From: Lytechinus variegatus
Lineage: Eukaryota; Echinodermata; Echinoidea; Temnopleuroida; Toxopneustidae
NCBI RefSeq assembly: GCF_018143015.1
Contig: NC_054741.1
Span: 67,215,754-67,279,753 of the forward strand
Direction: 5' to 3'
DNA: 64,000 nt
Below, piece after piece: positions 43,080-55,154 of this stretch (position 1 is its first letter; each line of letters starts with the position of its first letter). The notes under the pieces were generated by a model. It worked only from the letters and a program-made list of their open reading frames with translations. It made no database searches and was not told the DNA's origin. The translations under genes were made by a program, and so were the position numbers.

Positions 43080-43790
43080 CTGGGGGCGTTTCACAAAGAT
43101 TTAAGTCTGACTTAGAGTTGCACTTAACTGAGGCATAAATGATATGCAATGCACAATCTTATTAAAGGGGAAGTTCACCCTGAAAAAAACTTTGTTGTAA
43201 AAATAGCAGAAAAAATAGTAAAAAATATTGGTGAAGGTTTGAGGAAAATCCGTTAAAGTGTAAGAAAGTGATTAGAGTTCAAAGTTTTGGATTTGTGACG
43301 TCATAAACGAGCAGCTGCCTCATGTGTTATGTAATGTAAAATGTATGAATTTCAAATTTTGTATGGTTCCTGATGACTTAATTTTGTTTTCTTTTCATGA
43401 TCGGATGTGAATTGATTTGTCTATTGATATACAAAAGGTACAGTGAAAACTATTTTCAATTTTCTGAGAAAATGGCATTTTATTGTCTTTTTACCATTCG
43501 CTATGTAGGAATGCTGCTCGCATATGACGTCACAAATCAAATAATTGAAATTCTAATAACTTTTTAATTATTTGATGAATTTTTCTCAAACCTTCGGCAA
43601 TATTTTTTATTATTTTTTCTGCTATTTTTACAATAAACTTTTTGTCAGACTGAACTTCCCCTTTAATACGCAGTAGGGTGTATTCTCTTAGCATGATCCG
43701 ACCATTGCAGTCATGCTTTACATAACGCATGCAACTAGGCATTGAAGTGCAACTCTGAGTCATACTTAATCTTTGTGAAACGCCCCCAGA
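43080..43790. mobile_element. Foldback MITE interrupted by a TTAA MITE
   Basis: The outer ends are CTGGGGGCGTTTCACAAAGATT and AATCTTTGTGAAACGCCCCCAG, perfect inverted repeats that extend inward through AAGTCTGACTTAGAGTTGCAC and GTGCAACTCTGAGTCATACTT. Family C (43166-43662) sits in its middle. Removing that leaves an outer element of about 210 bp. Confidence 0.88.
43166..43662. mobile_element. TTAA-flanked MITE, family C
   Basis: TTAA at 43162-43165 and 43663-43666. The ends AGGGGAAGTTCACCCTGA and TCAGACTGAACTTCCCCT are inverted. Inside, AATAGCAGAAAAAATAGTAAA is mirrored near the right end. It inserted into the outer MITE. Confidence 0.9.
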
Positions 43791-44571
43791 AGATGTTAAA
43801 TGTTAGTTCCCTCTTACAGGTAATGTTTCTGCCAGGTCAAATATAATTTTTAGTCCCAACAGATTGATTTCAAAATAACCTTTAATTTCTATCCCATTTG
43901 GTCATATCTGAATTCTTGGATATAAACCTCATTACTGAATAATTATGCCTTTTCAAAAGCTACTAATACTTCAGCAAAGATGCATTTCAAATATATTTAA
44001 TTATAGAGCCAACATTACAGTTTCTACAGTATAACTGCAGGATGTGTTGCATATCATCTCATAAGGTTTGCAGCAAATCTGGTTATGAGGGAGATCATGA
44101 TCTCAAAGTAAATTTCTAATTCCACAATCTTAATTTAACTTTGTCATTTATGCATAAAAAGTTGTTTTAAAGCTTTATGATCAAGTTAACTTAAGATTAT
44201 GGAATTAGAAATTTACTTTGAGATCAATGCACAGAAAAAATTAAGCATGCAAATATAAACATTTCACTTTCTTTATGGTAAATACGTTTTTTTATTATAC
44301 ATGTACATTCATATACAAGGCACAAGATGCCTGCCCTCATCAATATACAAAATGCATACTCCGAAGAGATCTATGTGTACTTTGTGCAAGTTGAGCAACT
44401 GCAAAAGGGACAACTGGTAATGACACTACATTTTTAGATTTTTCCTTTAAATGGATTTGCCTTTTCTTTACAATTAGATTTGCATCCCCTCTACAACAAA
44501 TATATTTTTAAAACACAGATATCAACTAGATCAGGCAGAGTTGACTGCAATTTACATTAGTTTTAAATTTT

Positions 44572-45025
44572 AGGGATCCTCCAGGCTTAAAACAATATAA
44601 ATTTGAACAAATAAAGTACAAAACACTGAAAATTTGATCGAAATCGGACAAGGAAATACAATGCTACATATGGCATAATTTGCATTATTCTAGTGAAACA
44701 ATTCTAGGCATGTCTTCATGAATATTCAATGAGCAAACTGATGTCATATTACAACTTGTTCTTTGGTATTTTATTATATGAAATTAGGTTTCTGAAAATA
44801 TTTTCTACCTAGAACTTAAAAATTGGATTGATTTAACTCATTAGATATTCATTGCTGCAACTTGTTTCATTATAAGGGATTCATACCATTCACACATGTA
44901 TGAAAAATAACTTTAAAATTCAATAACTTTTTTTATTTGTTAAATTCAAGTTTGATGACATTTTCAGCATTTTACTGTGTGAATTTTACTCTATTTATTT
45001 AGACATAAAAGATAGTGGTCAAAAC
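44572..45025. mobile_element. MITE family A, older copy
   Basis: AGGGATCCTCCAGGCTTAAA begins a sequence matching 280-880: TTGCATTATTCTAGTGAAAC, CTAGGCATGTCTTCATGAAT, then the mirrored part with AATTCAATAACTTTTTTTATTTG. It is shorter and more diverged than the copy at 280. Confidence 0.75.
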
Positions 45026-47238
45026 AAGTATTTATAGCAAATGGAAATGTAACATTCAAATTAAAATACATGACTCCTACTGAAATTAGAATTATTGGTT
45101 GCCATTGCCATGTACATGTATAGACATGCTCATCCTCATGAAAAACATCTCTGCTTGAAGGCAGGAAAACAAGCATGAATCATGAAAATACAGTGGAGTC
45201 ATTTCATAAAGTAAATGAAATCTATAGCTGAAGTGAATACAGTACAAGCTTTTTGCAGGGGGTTTGCCTTGTCAAGAATTTGGTTCTCTTCAACAAACAT
45301 GGTCGGCCATGGAGGTAAAATAGGTTGGCGTTTGGATACTGAAGAATCTGACATGCAAAGAAAAAATATTTTCAATGGTTAACACCTGCCTTTTTTGCCT
45401 GGGGTACTAAGGATAGTTCAGGCCAAACATACCCCATACATGTACATCCTGCACTATCAGCTGAATTGTGGATATCCACCTGAGAATGAATATGTACATC
45501 AAGATTCTTATCAGGAAGGCCACTTAAAATTGAAAAAAGAGGTAGAAAATGTTCAGTATTTTAGAAATTCTCACTTCTGTCTCACAAAGTGGCTTACCTG
45601 TCTATATAGAATATACACTTGTACAATTACTGCTTTTTGATGAGCTATACAGAATACATTTCTTTTCACTCAAGCAGTATGTAACAAAACATAAAATATC
45701 TACATGTGAACTCTCAGTATGATGTTTAACAGACTTTTTGCAACTGTCATTCAAATCAATGTTATAACAAAATACACAACACTAGATTCTTTTTAATATT
45801 CATATGAATGTTCAAGATGACTTTCGCAACAAACTATTTGCAGTCTCATTTCAAAACGACAGAAAAAGTAAGTTCCCCATAAATAAAAATAGTTTATTTT
45901 GTAATGGGTTTTGATAAAAAAAGGATTTTTTTAAAGAGGGTCCCTTTACCTATTGAATAACTACAGAACTATGCACACAGCACACTTGTTACTTTCCAAG
46001 TCATTTGAATTGTAACGTTACGAATTAGTCCTACAACTTTTCAGGTGATGAAAGCATTGTGGTTTTTTATCATTCATTGCTCATCTCAGATGCACCTATC
46101 CTGATACATTTTTTTTTCATTTTGCATGGGTTATTTTTAGGGAAATTCTGATGTTCATCAACCACCTTAAAAATGGCTTGATTGTAAAGTGGGCCATCAC
46201 TTGTGTGTGAACACATGCGCTGTTCGCATTATTGTTGAGTGAGCACACATTAAAATAAATGGCAAGAAATGCTATAACCGACTCCAAATTTGGACCCGAA
46301 ATTGTCTGCTTTAATAAAATACATAAAGAGGCAATTTTGCTGTTAATGTCTGCTCACCCATGCACAATCTGATGCATCAATTTCATTTTTACAGATAAAT
46401 TAATTTTTGGAAAACTTTTACCAAGGTGCTTTTCTCAAATCCTTTTCCTATGAAAGTCATCCATTTTTATTTAAGTGGAATTTACTTGTTGTAATATATG
46501 AATATTTATTTTTATTTAAGTGGAATTTACTTGTTGTAATATATGAATATTCATAGAATCAATATACATGTAAAGATTAAGAAAATTAATTTTCCTATCT
46601 TAGCAAATGACACCTTTATACATGAGATGTACAGAGCATGGTAATGGGATACAAATCTTGTCACCTCTCCCTAAAGTTATGAAATATTAGATTATGAGTA
46701 ATTTATTCCTGCTTTATTTTTTAACCACCCTGTGAAAACAATTCACATGAATATGTTTCTATTATAATTTGATTGATATGATCATCATTTTGATTCTCCA
46801 GAGGTAAAAGAAAGGTTTTTTATTTACTGATCATCTTGTAGGAATCTCTTGATGTTTGACTTCTCAAACCCAAGTATAGCACAATATGTAGAATAATATT
46901 GAAGAACAAAATTGTCAATCTAATGATGGTAATGTCAGGAGAAGTTTCTCTTTTTGTGACACCAGTAGATGCGTAATTAGAAATTATAATAAGAAAAGAA
47001 AATAAGTGACAAAATCTCTAATTGACCATTTATAATCTTATGGGTGGATTAATTGAAATATTCTCTGATTTCTTTTTTAATCCAATAGAGATAGAATGTG
47101 CAAAGACATACACATACAAAAGCATTCAAATATTTTTGTTTTCAGAAACAATAGCAACACATATCCCAAATATTGTTGCATCAAGAAAACACAAAAATTC
47201 TACATGTCACAGAGATGCCTACCGTTACAGAATATTAA
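45026..47238. other. Intergenic AT-rich DNA, no gene recognised
   Basis: A 52-bp stretch (CATTTTTATTTAAGTGGAATT through ATATGAATATT) is tandemly duplicated at about 46460-46550. No coding exon is supported. It could include the long 3' UTR of either convergent neighbour, but nothing shows this directly. Confidence 0.5.
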
Positions 47239-47836
47239 AGGACAAGTCCATCCCAACAAAAAGTTGATTTGAAAAAAAGGAGAAAAATCCAACAAGCAAA
47301 ACACTTAAAATTTCATCAAAAGCGGATGTAAAATAAGAAAGTTATGACATTTTAAAGTTTCGCTTAATTTCACAAAACAATTATATGCACATCCTGGTCG
47401 GTATGCAAATTGGCAGACTGATGACATCACCCACTCACTATTTCTTTTATATTTTATTATATAAAATATTCTAATTTTATCCTCCTTGTCAAGTGAAACA
47501 AAGTTTTATTTCTCCCTGAACATGTGGAATTACCATTATTTCAACAGTTTATGGTCAAGTTAAGTTGGTCCTTATTGTCAAATCTGTAAAAATTGAAATA
47601 TTGTATTATTCAAACAATAAAAAACAAAATAAATAGTGAGAGATGGACACCATTGACTCTCTCATTTGCATATCGCTGAGTTGTGTATTGAACTGTTTTG
47701 TGAAAACTAAGCGAAACTTTAAAATGTCATAACTTTCTTATTTTACATCTGATTTTGATGAAATTTGCAGCGTTATGTTTGTTTGATTTCTCTGTATCGA
47801 TTCAAATCAACAATTTTCTGGGGTGGACTTGGGCTT
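47239..47836. mobile_element. TTAA-flanked MITE, family B
   Basis: TTAA at 47235-47238, then AGGACAAGTCCATCCCAACA. The right end is GGGTGGACTTGGGCTTTA, where the TTAA is lost. The inside matches 34199-34717, including AAATCCAACAAGC and TAAAATAAGAAAGTTATGAC. Confidence 0.82.
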
Positions 47837-48537
47837 TACTCAGATAAGAAATAACAATGTGAATAACCAAACGGCTGAACCATATGTTTTCTTACGAGAC
47901 AAAACATATTATTAACAAAAGTGTTTCACTCAGTCATCCAATCGGGAAGTTAACAATGAATGTACATTAGAACACATCTCATTAAATTCTGTAAGGGTTG
48001 GCAACTCTGATGTCACCTGAATATGTAAATGGACAGAGTTTTTGTGTAGCTCAAACACATGATTGCATTAGACTACTTCTTCATATATATACTAATAAAA
48101 ATACTACCAAATAGCCTATTGATATTTATCATTCTTTATTGACATGAAAATTTCAAAGGAGAATTCTTCTGTTATCTCCCATTGTTCAAAACTCCCGCTT
48201 ACATGTAGTTCCTCTCTAACATCGATTCTCCTGAGGCCTAGATAATCATAGATTTTTGACATGAAAAATAATAAAGATGATGATATTCATAATAACAATA
48301 AAAAATCTAATGATGATAATATCAATCAACTCTGTAAAAGTCAACCTTCCATAAATTGAAAAGTCACCTATATTGGAGATATTTCTAACAGATTATGAAA
48401 GATGTGTGTAATTTACCTTCTGGAAGTCAAAATACTCCAAAGAGATTGTAATAATGCTAATAATAATAAGTTGATAACAAATATATGAAAACAATACAAT
48501 ATTAAGTTTAGATGGTTTTTAAATTTTCTTTGATATT
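47837..48537. other. Probable 3' UTR side of the PRR14-like gene
   Basis: Non-coding. A minus-strand AATAAA (plus TTTATT at about 48134) lies about 400 bp past the stop codon and is a candidate polyadenylation signal. (AAT)-rich stretches occur near 48280 and 48455. Confidence 0.4.
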
Positions 48538-51528
48538 TCATATCGATAGGATATCCAGATCAGATAGTCTTAAATCAAGCTTCCAGCTCTTTTCTACCGT
48601 ACTGCTCAGTACTCTTTTCACTTGTTTTCCCTTTTTAACTTTCCTGCCCTTCGTTCTTCCCGTTCTCCCCAACCATGGTGTCTCAGTAAATACAACACTT
48701 CGCTTCAATTTCTTCTTTCCAAGGAGATTCACGGGAGTGCCTGTCGCTCTTTTCTTTGGACTCTCAAAGATTGTCTCTAAGTTGTGCTTCTTCGTACCTG
48801 CTGCTCCTTTTTTAAGATACAAAGATTTAACCTTATTTGAGACCTTGAAGTTATTGTCACTTGATCCTTCAATCCCTTCAGCAATATCTTCAGGTGGCTG
48901 TTGATGATCTTGTTCAGGATCACCCTGTTTCTCAGCAGCAGTTCTTTCCTTTGGACAACTTTGCTCTTGTGCTATGGCATCATCTATTTCTTTATCCTTC
49001 TCTGAGATCCTGGAGACCCTCTTCCTACCCATGAAAGGTGTATCTTTTTTTACATTTGGTTTCACCACCACTTCTTGGAAGTCCATGACCTCTAATGTCT
49101 CTCCATAGCAATCATCTAAATCCATTGGAACATCATCAACATGTGGTTTCAGACCGGTGAACAGCTCTTCTTCTATCATTGGCTCCTGGAAGATGTTATC
49201 ACAGCTTGTAACCTTCACTTCTTGTAAAACCTTATCAGGTGCACTTTCCTTTCTTTTGTAATTTGTAGCAGCCTTCTTGATGGGCGCCGCGTTCCAGTTT
49301 TCTTGCTCGTATTCTGTAACACATCTTGGCTCTTCCTCTGGCTTCTTGATAAGTCGTATGGATCTTCTCCTTTTAGAGCAAGATCCCTTTTTCTTCCTTT
49401 TTGATGGTTTGATTGCATCTTGCTTCTGAAGAGAATCCTCTGTGATATTTTCATTGTTACTTTCAACAGAATCTTGAAACTGCTGTGAAACACTGATCAT
49501 GGGAGGAGGTGTGGATAGGAGAGTTAATGCAGGGTCTGGTACATGTGAATTCCCCATTGAAACATCAGGGACATCAGTGTAAGAAGCTTGGTCTACTCCA
49601 TAGACTTTCACCTCTGACTTGTTTTTAAGTTCTAAGAGTGGAATATGGACCCCGCTCAAGCGAGCTGACTTTCTTCTCGAAGATTTATCCCTTGGTGTCT
49701 TGGCAAATTGGCTTTCACCAAACATCTCTCCCGGCATCCAATCATCGCCCAATCCAAAGTCAGCAAAATTTGCCAAGAAAACACTGTCACACTTTGTTTC
49801 TTCCTTGTCTACTACAGGCATTTTGGCAACAGCTTCATTGTTGTCATCTTCATTGTCTTTATCTTGTTTCAATAACCTTACTGATCTTCTTCTTCCATTG
49901 TTTGCTTTTTTCTTCCTCTTTTGAGTCATGGGTAAATCAATTTTCAAATGTCCCAATTCTTTAGCATCTTCAGGTTCCTTCACTGTGATAGGTTCCATCA
50001 TTGGCCTGGAATCTAAAGTGTTGATCTCCATACAATTCAATGCAGAGCTGCTCTCCCCCATTTCCTGATGAATGACATCTTGTGATTCATTCTGATCTTT
50101 GTGGTCTTGATGGAAATTACCAATTACACTTTCTCTTATAATTTTCTGATCATAGGTTGGTAATATCCCAGAAGTATCTTTGGCTAGACCAACATCAGAA
50201 GGTGTATTCAGTAGAGACTCCCTTCTAGCAATCCTGACAGATCTCCGTCTTTCAGTGACTGTAACGACTTTCTTTCGTCTCCTTTTCCTTTTGGATGGTG
50301 CTGGTGGGCTTACAATTTTTTCAACATCCATTGGAACACTATTCATCTCTTCAGAAGTAATGTCACTAGATTGAACTGTGCATAAATCAGCCGAAGTTGG
50401 AGATGCTACAGTTTCAGTGAAGGGGTCATCCATATTGAGGAAGTCTGCGAGTTGATCCATTTCATCAGCATCTCGGGGAACCCCCATCGAAATGAGAGAA
50501 GAGATTGTATTCTCTGAAAGAAAAGGCGAAGATTTCAGCGGTACTTCTGGTTCCCCTTGGCATTCAACCTTACTATCTTCTGTATCTTTTCTAGTTAGAC
50601 AATTTAGGTATTCTGTACGACATTCTGTTGTCTCTTCTGAGTGGCTTACTTCTGCTGCTTGGCTATCGATAAAAGCTGGGGATGAATTACCATTAAGAAG
50701 ATCTGAGCCATGTAGTGATTCAACTTTAGGTGATGGCTGAGGTTCATTTTTGAAAGGTTGGTGGTTAACTACAGGCAGCGCTATTGGAGTTATCTCTCCA
50801 ACTTCATCTTCTTGTTCAGGATAATTTTGCTGGTCCAATCTTTCCAGGATACATTCCTCAACTTCATGCTGTTTAAGTTGCTGACTGTCTATTTCATCTT
50901 CATTGAGAGAACTCTGCAAACCACTGTCCCCAAGCTTGATATACTTCTTCTCAGCATTGTTTTCAGTTTCATACTCACCATTTTGAACTTCACCGTTCAA
51001 AGCAATATCAGTATTATCCTGGACATCCCTGCTTGGAGAATAGCCTCCTTCCTCATAAGCTTCAAGTGAAGGCTCACCACGAGTCAATGCAATCTCCATA
51101 TTATTTTGTGTACCCTTGTATGCAAAATAGCCTTCTTCAGTATCAGCTTGAAGTGGAGGATTTTCAGGTAAGTTGACCATGTCATCAGGTGTTCCAGCAC
51201 GGGACTCAGGAGGAGCAACATCTGCTTTGCTTGGAGTATCCATTTCTTGATAAGACATACATAAAATGTCGTCAGTACATTGATCTCTGTATAGTTGTGC
51301 TCCGGGTGGTGTTTCATACATGTCAAAGTCCATGAACCCACTGAAAGAATATGAACCGCCATCATTACCGGTACAAGGCGTTGTCTCTGCCTGGTCATTA
51401 GAGGTCAAAATCTGCAGATGCTTGCCAGGAGTAATGGCTTCGGGTCGCATCTCCCAACTTTCTGGAGTAACACAGTTGTCAAGCCCATTGTCAGTTAGTT
51501 TGGGGGTTGAAATCAGTTCCTCGGCCAT
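48538..51528 (-). CDS. PRR14/PRR14L-like protein with C-terminal Tantalus-type region, 996 aa
   Basis: One long coding exon. Minus-strand TTACAG at 51559-51554 is a good acceptor 25 bp before the ATG at 51528, which has the context ACCATGG. The first three quarters are acidic and disordered. Basic RR[RK]S.R[IL] clusters recur (RRRSVRIARR, RRRSVRLLKQ, RRKSARLSG, RRRSIRLIKK, GRKRVSRISE), looking like nuclear-localisation or chromatin-contact repeats. Near the C-terminus comes NLETIFESPKK followed by GKKKLKRSVVF, which resembles the Tantalus region of PRR14 (FETIFEEP...SRKLRRAV). LETIFE fits the PP2A-B56 docking motif LxxIxE. PRR14 ties heterochromatin to the nuclear lamina; that role here is inferred. 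It converges on CUSTOS. The last 330 bp before the window's 48.5 kb end may be 3' UTR. Confidence 0.72.
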   Translation of the reverse strand: MAEELISTPKLTDNGLDNCVTPESWEMRPEAITPGKHLQILTSNDQAETTPCTGNDGGSYSFSGFMDFDMYETPPGAQLYRDQCTDDILCMSYQEMDTPSKADVAPPESRAGTPDDMVNLPENPPLQADTEEGYFAYKGTQNNMEIALTRGEPSLEAYEEGGYSPSRDVQDNTDIALNGEVQNGEYETENNAEKKYIKLGDSGLQSSLNEDEIDSQQLKQHEVEECILERLDQQNYPEQEDEVGEITPIALPVVNHQPFKNEPQPSPKVESLHGSDLLNGNSSPAFIDSQAAEVSHSEETTECRTEYLNCLTRKDTEDSKVECQGEPEVPLKSSPFLSENTISSLISMGVPRDADEMDQLADFLNMDDPFTETVASPTSADLCTVQSSDITSEEMNSVPMDVEKIVSPPAPSKRKRRRKKVVTVTERRRSVRIARRESLLNTPSDVGLAKDTSGILPTYDQKIIRESVIGNFHQDHKDQNESQDVIHQEMGESSSALNCMEINTLDSRPMMEPITVKEPEDAKELGHLKIDLPMTQKRKKKANNGRRRSVRLLKQDKDNEDDNNEAVAKMPVVDKEETKCDSVFLANFADFGLGDDWMPGEMFGESQFAKTPRDKSSRRKSARLSGVHIPLLELKNKSEVKVYGVDQASYTDVPDVSMGNSHVPDPALTLLSTPPPMISVSQQFQDSVESNNENITEDSLQKQDAIKPSKRKKKGSCSKRRRSIRLIKKPEEEPRCVTEYEQENWNAAPIKKAATNYKRKESAPDKVLQEVKVTSCDNIFQEPMIEEELFTGLKPHVDDVPMDLDDCYGETLEVMDFQEVVVKPNVKKDTPFMGRKRVSRISEKDKEIDDAIAQEQSCPKERTAAEKQGDPEQDHQQPPEDIAEGIEGSSDNNFKVSNKVKSLYLKKGAAGTKKHNLETIFESPKKRATGTPVNLLGKKKLKRSVVFTETPWLGRTGRTKGRKVKKGKQVKRVLSSTVEKSWKLDLRLSDLDILSI

Positions 51529-52019
51529 GGTCTCTAACTCTTTATTTACATATCTGTAACATGAAGGGAAGAGTTAGAAAAAAGGGTAAAAATTGTATGT
51601 TGGCAATGATCATTCCTGAGCTATCCCTTACAGAAGCACACCATACTGTACAATACCTGCAAACATATAAATAGGATGAACTCTCATTTTAAAAAAAAAG
51701 TAGAAATTTAACTGTTTATGTGAATCATCAAAGCTACAATATACTGGGTGCACATATGCTTAGCACAATAGACACAAAACAATGAAAAATGAAAGGAAGA
51801 AGGACAAGAAAACATCCAACCACTTTCCATGTCTAATAATATGGTTTTGTTTTTATCTAAGAACATTTTGCTTCAAACATATTGAGTAATTTCAACTTAA
51901 ATGCATAAAAATAACCACTAAAAGTAATGTTGAGAAAATCCTTCAAAAGTACATATGCACAACTTGTCTACTCAATGTGCAGTGAGAGAGTGAATCACTG
52001 TTTTCCTCCTTCTTTTTAA

Positions 52020-52300
52020 AGGACAAGTCCACCCCAACAAAAACTTGAAAATTCAACAAGCATAACACTGAGAATTTCATCAAAATCGGATGTTAAATAA
52101 GAAAGTTATGGTATTTTAAAGTTTCGCTTATCTTCAACAAAATAGTTATATGATTGATCCAGTTACATGTATATCCAAATGAGAGAGTTGATGACATCAT
52201 CCACTCACTATTTCTTTCATATTTTATTATATAAAATATGGAATATTCTTATTTTCTCGTCATTGTCATGTGAAATGAAGATTTATTTCTCCCTAATGAG
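52020..52300. mobile_element. Truncated MITE family B
   Basis: TTAA at 52016-52019, then AGGACAAGTCCACCCCAACA and AAGCATAACACTGAGAATTTC, as in the intact copies. The second half and the right end are missing. It lies in the presumed 5' intron of the PRR14-like gene. Confidence 0.75.
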
Positions 52301-52671
52301 ACAAGTATATTGAGTTTTATGATAAATGATTGGATACTTTTCTCACAAACAATCATGAGAGTTAAGTTTCCCTTCTATTGATACACCCCTAACTGCTTTT
52401 TAGCACAAACATAAACTTCTGGATAGGTACTCTGGGCTAAATGTGCTAGCAGATGACATGGTACTGAATTACAAGTACTTCATCTATTGAATTATAAGTA
52501 ATGCTCACTGTCACCGAGAGCTATTCCAAAAAATTGAGAAATACATTACAGAATCAACCAAAATACATGTAATAAGCTGTGTAATAGTTTTCAACAGCAA
52601 AGGTCAAAAATATGGCATGCAACCTAATCGATGTGTCAAAAATTATGCTACACAAAAAATATTAAGAAAAT

Positions 52672-52975
52672 CCGGGGGGGGGGGGGGGGGGGGGAGCACT
52701 CAGTATATAATGCGTTGTGGGTATGTGCCGTGGAGGGGACCCCAACTCAAATTTCTGTTCAGAGGCATTTTATCTTATTGAGAAAAAGAACAAAGAAAAC
52801 TGCTCCAAAGCATAGCATTTTCTTCTAATCGAGAAAAAAAAGGAAGAAATCCACTCCAAAGATTTGCATAAATTTTGTTATGCTGTTTCAGCCGCATTGA
52901 TGCACCACAATGAGCTGCAATTTTGGCGAAAAGCGGCCGCAAAGCGCACCTGCCGACCGTACCACTAGGCTAGCT
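52672..52975. mobile_element. Partial relative of the 23648-24163 element
   Basis: A 22-base G run is followed by AGCACTCAGTATATAATGCG, GTGGGTATGTGCCGTGGAGG and, further on, GCTGCAATTTTGGCGAAAAG with CGGCCGC. This is the inverse of the right part of the 23648-24163 element. The other end is not found. Confidence 0.7.
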
Positions 52976-53035
52976 GCATGCATGCCCGCATGCCCGTTCC
53001 ATAGTTTGTCATCAAAGTAATACTCGGTCTGACCC

Positions 53036-53830
53036 TTGAACCGCTTCGTAATGACGTACCTTCGATTAGCAATGTTACAAAATGCCGTTTTGGAGAACAT
53101 TTTATACAGTAGATAGAAATTATTATTATCATAATAAAATTTAATACTTGATTATAAATAATTATTATTATAATACTAACAATTACCTATAATCACGTAT
53201 TAAATTTTAGTATTTGTTAAATAATGATTTTATCAATAAATTGTTCTTCAAAATGGCATTTTGTAACATTGCTAATCGAAGGTACGTCATAACGAAGCGG
53301 TTCAAGGGACAGGCCTATTGTATTTGCTTTGTTGACAAATGGACTGAGGGATCTACAAGAGATCGGTCTGGTTAGAAACCTCTCATTTTTGCCATTTACA
53401 ATGAAATAATTTTCATCCCTTTACACGCATTAGGCGTACGAATGAAGGTTCATAGATAAATAAAATTCAACCGTACAATCCGATTTTCACCCTGTAGTAA
53501 ATATGAATTTCCTTGGGAAATCCATCTGGGTATGTAGGTGTCGCTTAATAATTATGGCTGTATGGACGTATTACGTAATTATGAATAATTTGTAGTATTA
53601 AAGCAATTATTTATAATTAAGTAATAAATTTCAATATTTGTAAAATAATAATTTTTATCTATAAATGGTTTTTCAAAAACGGCATCGCTAGCCGGAAGTA
53701 CGTCATACATAAGCAGTTCAAGGGTCGACACTATTGTATTTCCGTTGTTTACATGTGGATCGAGGGGTCTACGCAGCATCAATTAGCTTAGGTAAGAAAC
53801 CTTCATTTTTTACATTTTCATTTAACATTT
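53036..53830. repeat. Inverted and direct repeat cluster
   Basis: CTTGAACCGCTTCGTAATGA with CGTACCTTCGATTAGCAATG (53033-53080) is mirrored at about 53262-53310 (CATTGCTAATCGAAGGTACG, TCATAACGAAGCGGTTCAAG). A diverged direct copy of the second arm recurs at about 53660-53730 (GCCGGAAGTACGTCATACAT, AGCAGTTCAAGGGTCG), followed in both by a GGTTAGAAACC/GGTAAGAAACC stretch. This suggests one foldback unit that was later duplicated with its flank. Not coding. Confidence 0.65.
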
Positions 53831-54556
53831 TTTAAAACCTTCCTATGCATTATGCATAGGAAGGTGTAGAAATTAATAAATATTTCGTGCGATCCTGTTA
53901 TGAAAAGATGGATTTCCTAGGGAAATCCATCTTTGTTTACTCCGTTCTCTTACATGTCTATGAGGCCTGTTCAAGACGTCAATGATGGAGAAGTATATGA
54001 CAGGATTTTAAAAAGGCATCATCATTGCATCCTCAAGACTAGCGAGTAGCTAACCCAGGAGCTTACCGTGTATTTACCCATACTCACGGGACAAGCACTT
54101 GTTCACTGCTACCATCTGGCCTGTGGAGAATCTACAGGTAGGACTATGGTATGCCAATGCTGTATAGAGCACACACTTTAAAAAATCATTAAAATATCAC
54201 TTTTGTGACCAAAATTACTAATTTCCATACAGTTTTAATTCATTTATCATTAGTAATGTGGGAATAATTTTTGTATTCACCAGAGCGCTCAAAAACTTGA
54301 ATTTTGGGCATATTTTTGTGTACGCCCTCTATTGGTGGAAAGTAATATGGCAAGAAAATTTTCATTTTTTGATCTCTATTTTTAATTAAGAAAAAATGAT
54401 ATAAAGAATCAAATTTAAATAAGAGCCAAGCAGTAAGAATTAACAGGTCTAATGGAAACCGTCAGTGTAAAAAAATCAAGCATTTGCCCCAAATAAAAAG
54501 AGAAAATAAGCCAAACATTGCCACCCTTATTTTGTCACACATGGAGATATAACTGA

Positions 54557-54583
54557 GAACAAGGTTATATTATAACCTTGTTC
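54557..54583. repeat. 27-bp perfect palindrome
   Basis: GAACAAGGTTATA-T-TATAACCTTGTTC, twelve or thirteen pairs around one base. It lies 12 bp before the large palindrome. Confidence 0.8.
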
Positions 54584-54594
54584 ATTGAATGAGT

Positions 54595-54980
54595 GGGGAC
54601 AAGGGTAGATTATGGTCAAAATATCTAGCAAGATAAATTGTGAAAACAGAAATTATGCACTAACATCGATTATATGGATGAAGGTCTATTAAACGAGTGG
54701 TAGAATCCTGACGTCGAGGCACAGACTGAAACCTCAAAAACCTGAAAAGTTCTCTCCTTCTCCCCAGTCTTGATCGGCCGTTTTTGTTGTGAATCATGAC
54801 AAAATGGCCGATCGAGACTGGGGTAGGAGAGAACTTTTCGTTTTTTTGAGGTTTCAGTCCGTGCATCGATGTCAGGATTCTACCACTCGTAGTCCTTTAT
54901 CCATATAATCGATGCATAATTTCTGTTTTCACAATTTATCTTGCTAGATTTAGGACCATAATCTACCCTGGCCTTGTCCC
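54595..54980. mobile_element. Large palindromic element, about 385 bp
   Basis: The left arm GGACAAGGGTAGATTATGGTC ... CATCGATTATATGGAT ... GGCCGATC-like is mirrored by GATCGAGACTGGGG ... ATCCATATAATCGATG ... ACCATAATCTACCCTGGCCTTGTCC. The arms are about 180 bp with a spacer of under 20 bp and about 90% pairing. An open frame inside it is an artefact of the palindrome. It lies in the presumed 5' intron of the PRR14-like gene. Confidence 0.85.
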
Positions 54981-55154
54981 GTGAGCACTCTAGGCGACAA
55001 CGCAATACTTACCCGTGTTAAGAAACTGGGACTCCACTCACGTGCATTTGGGCCGCCCTAGCTTAGAACTAAGCTTTGTTTCACGAAAAATTGAATATTC
55101 TTATAATTCAATACATGTAACTGATTAGATTAGTCCTGTTAAATCGGTACTCAC

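Noticed and set aside
54660-54866. 68-codon minus-strand frame
   Set aside because: It lies within a palindrome, so the open frame follows from the repeat structure.
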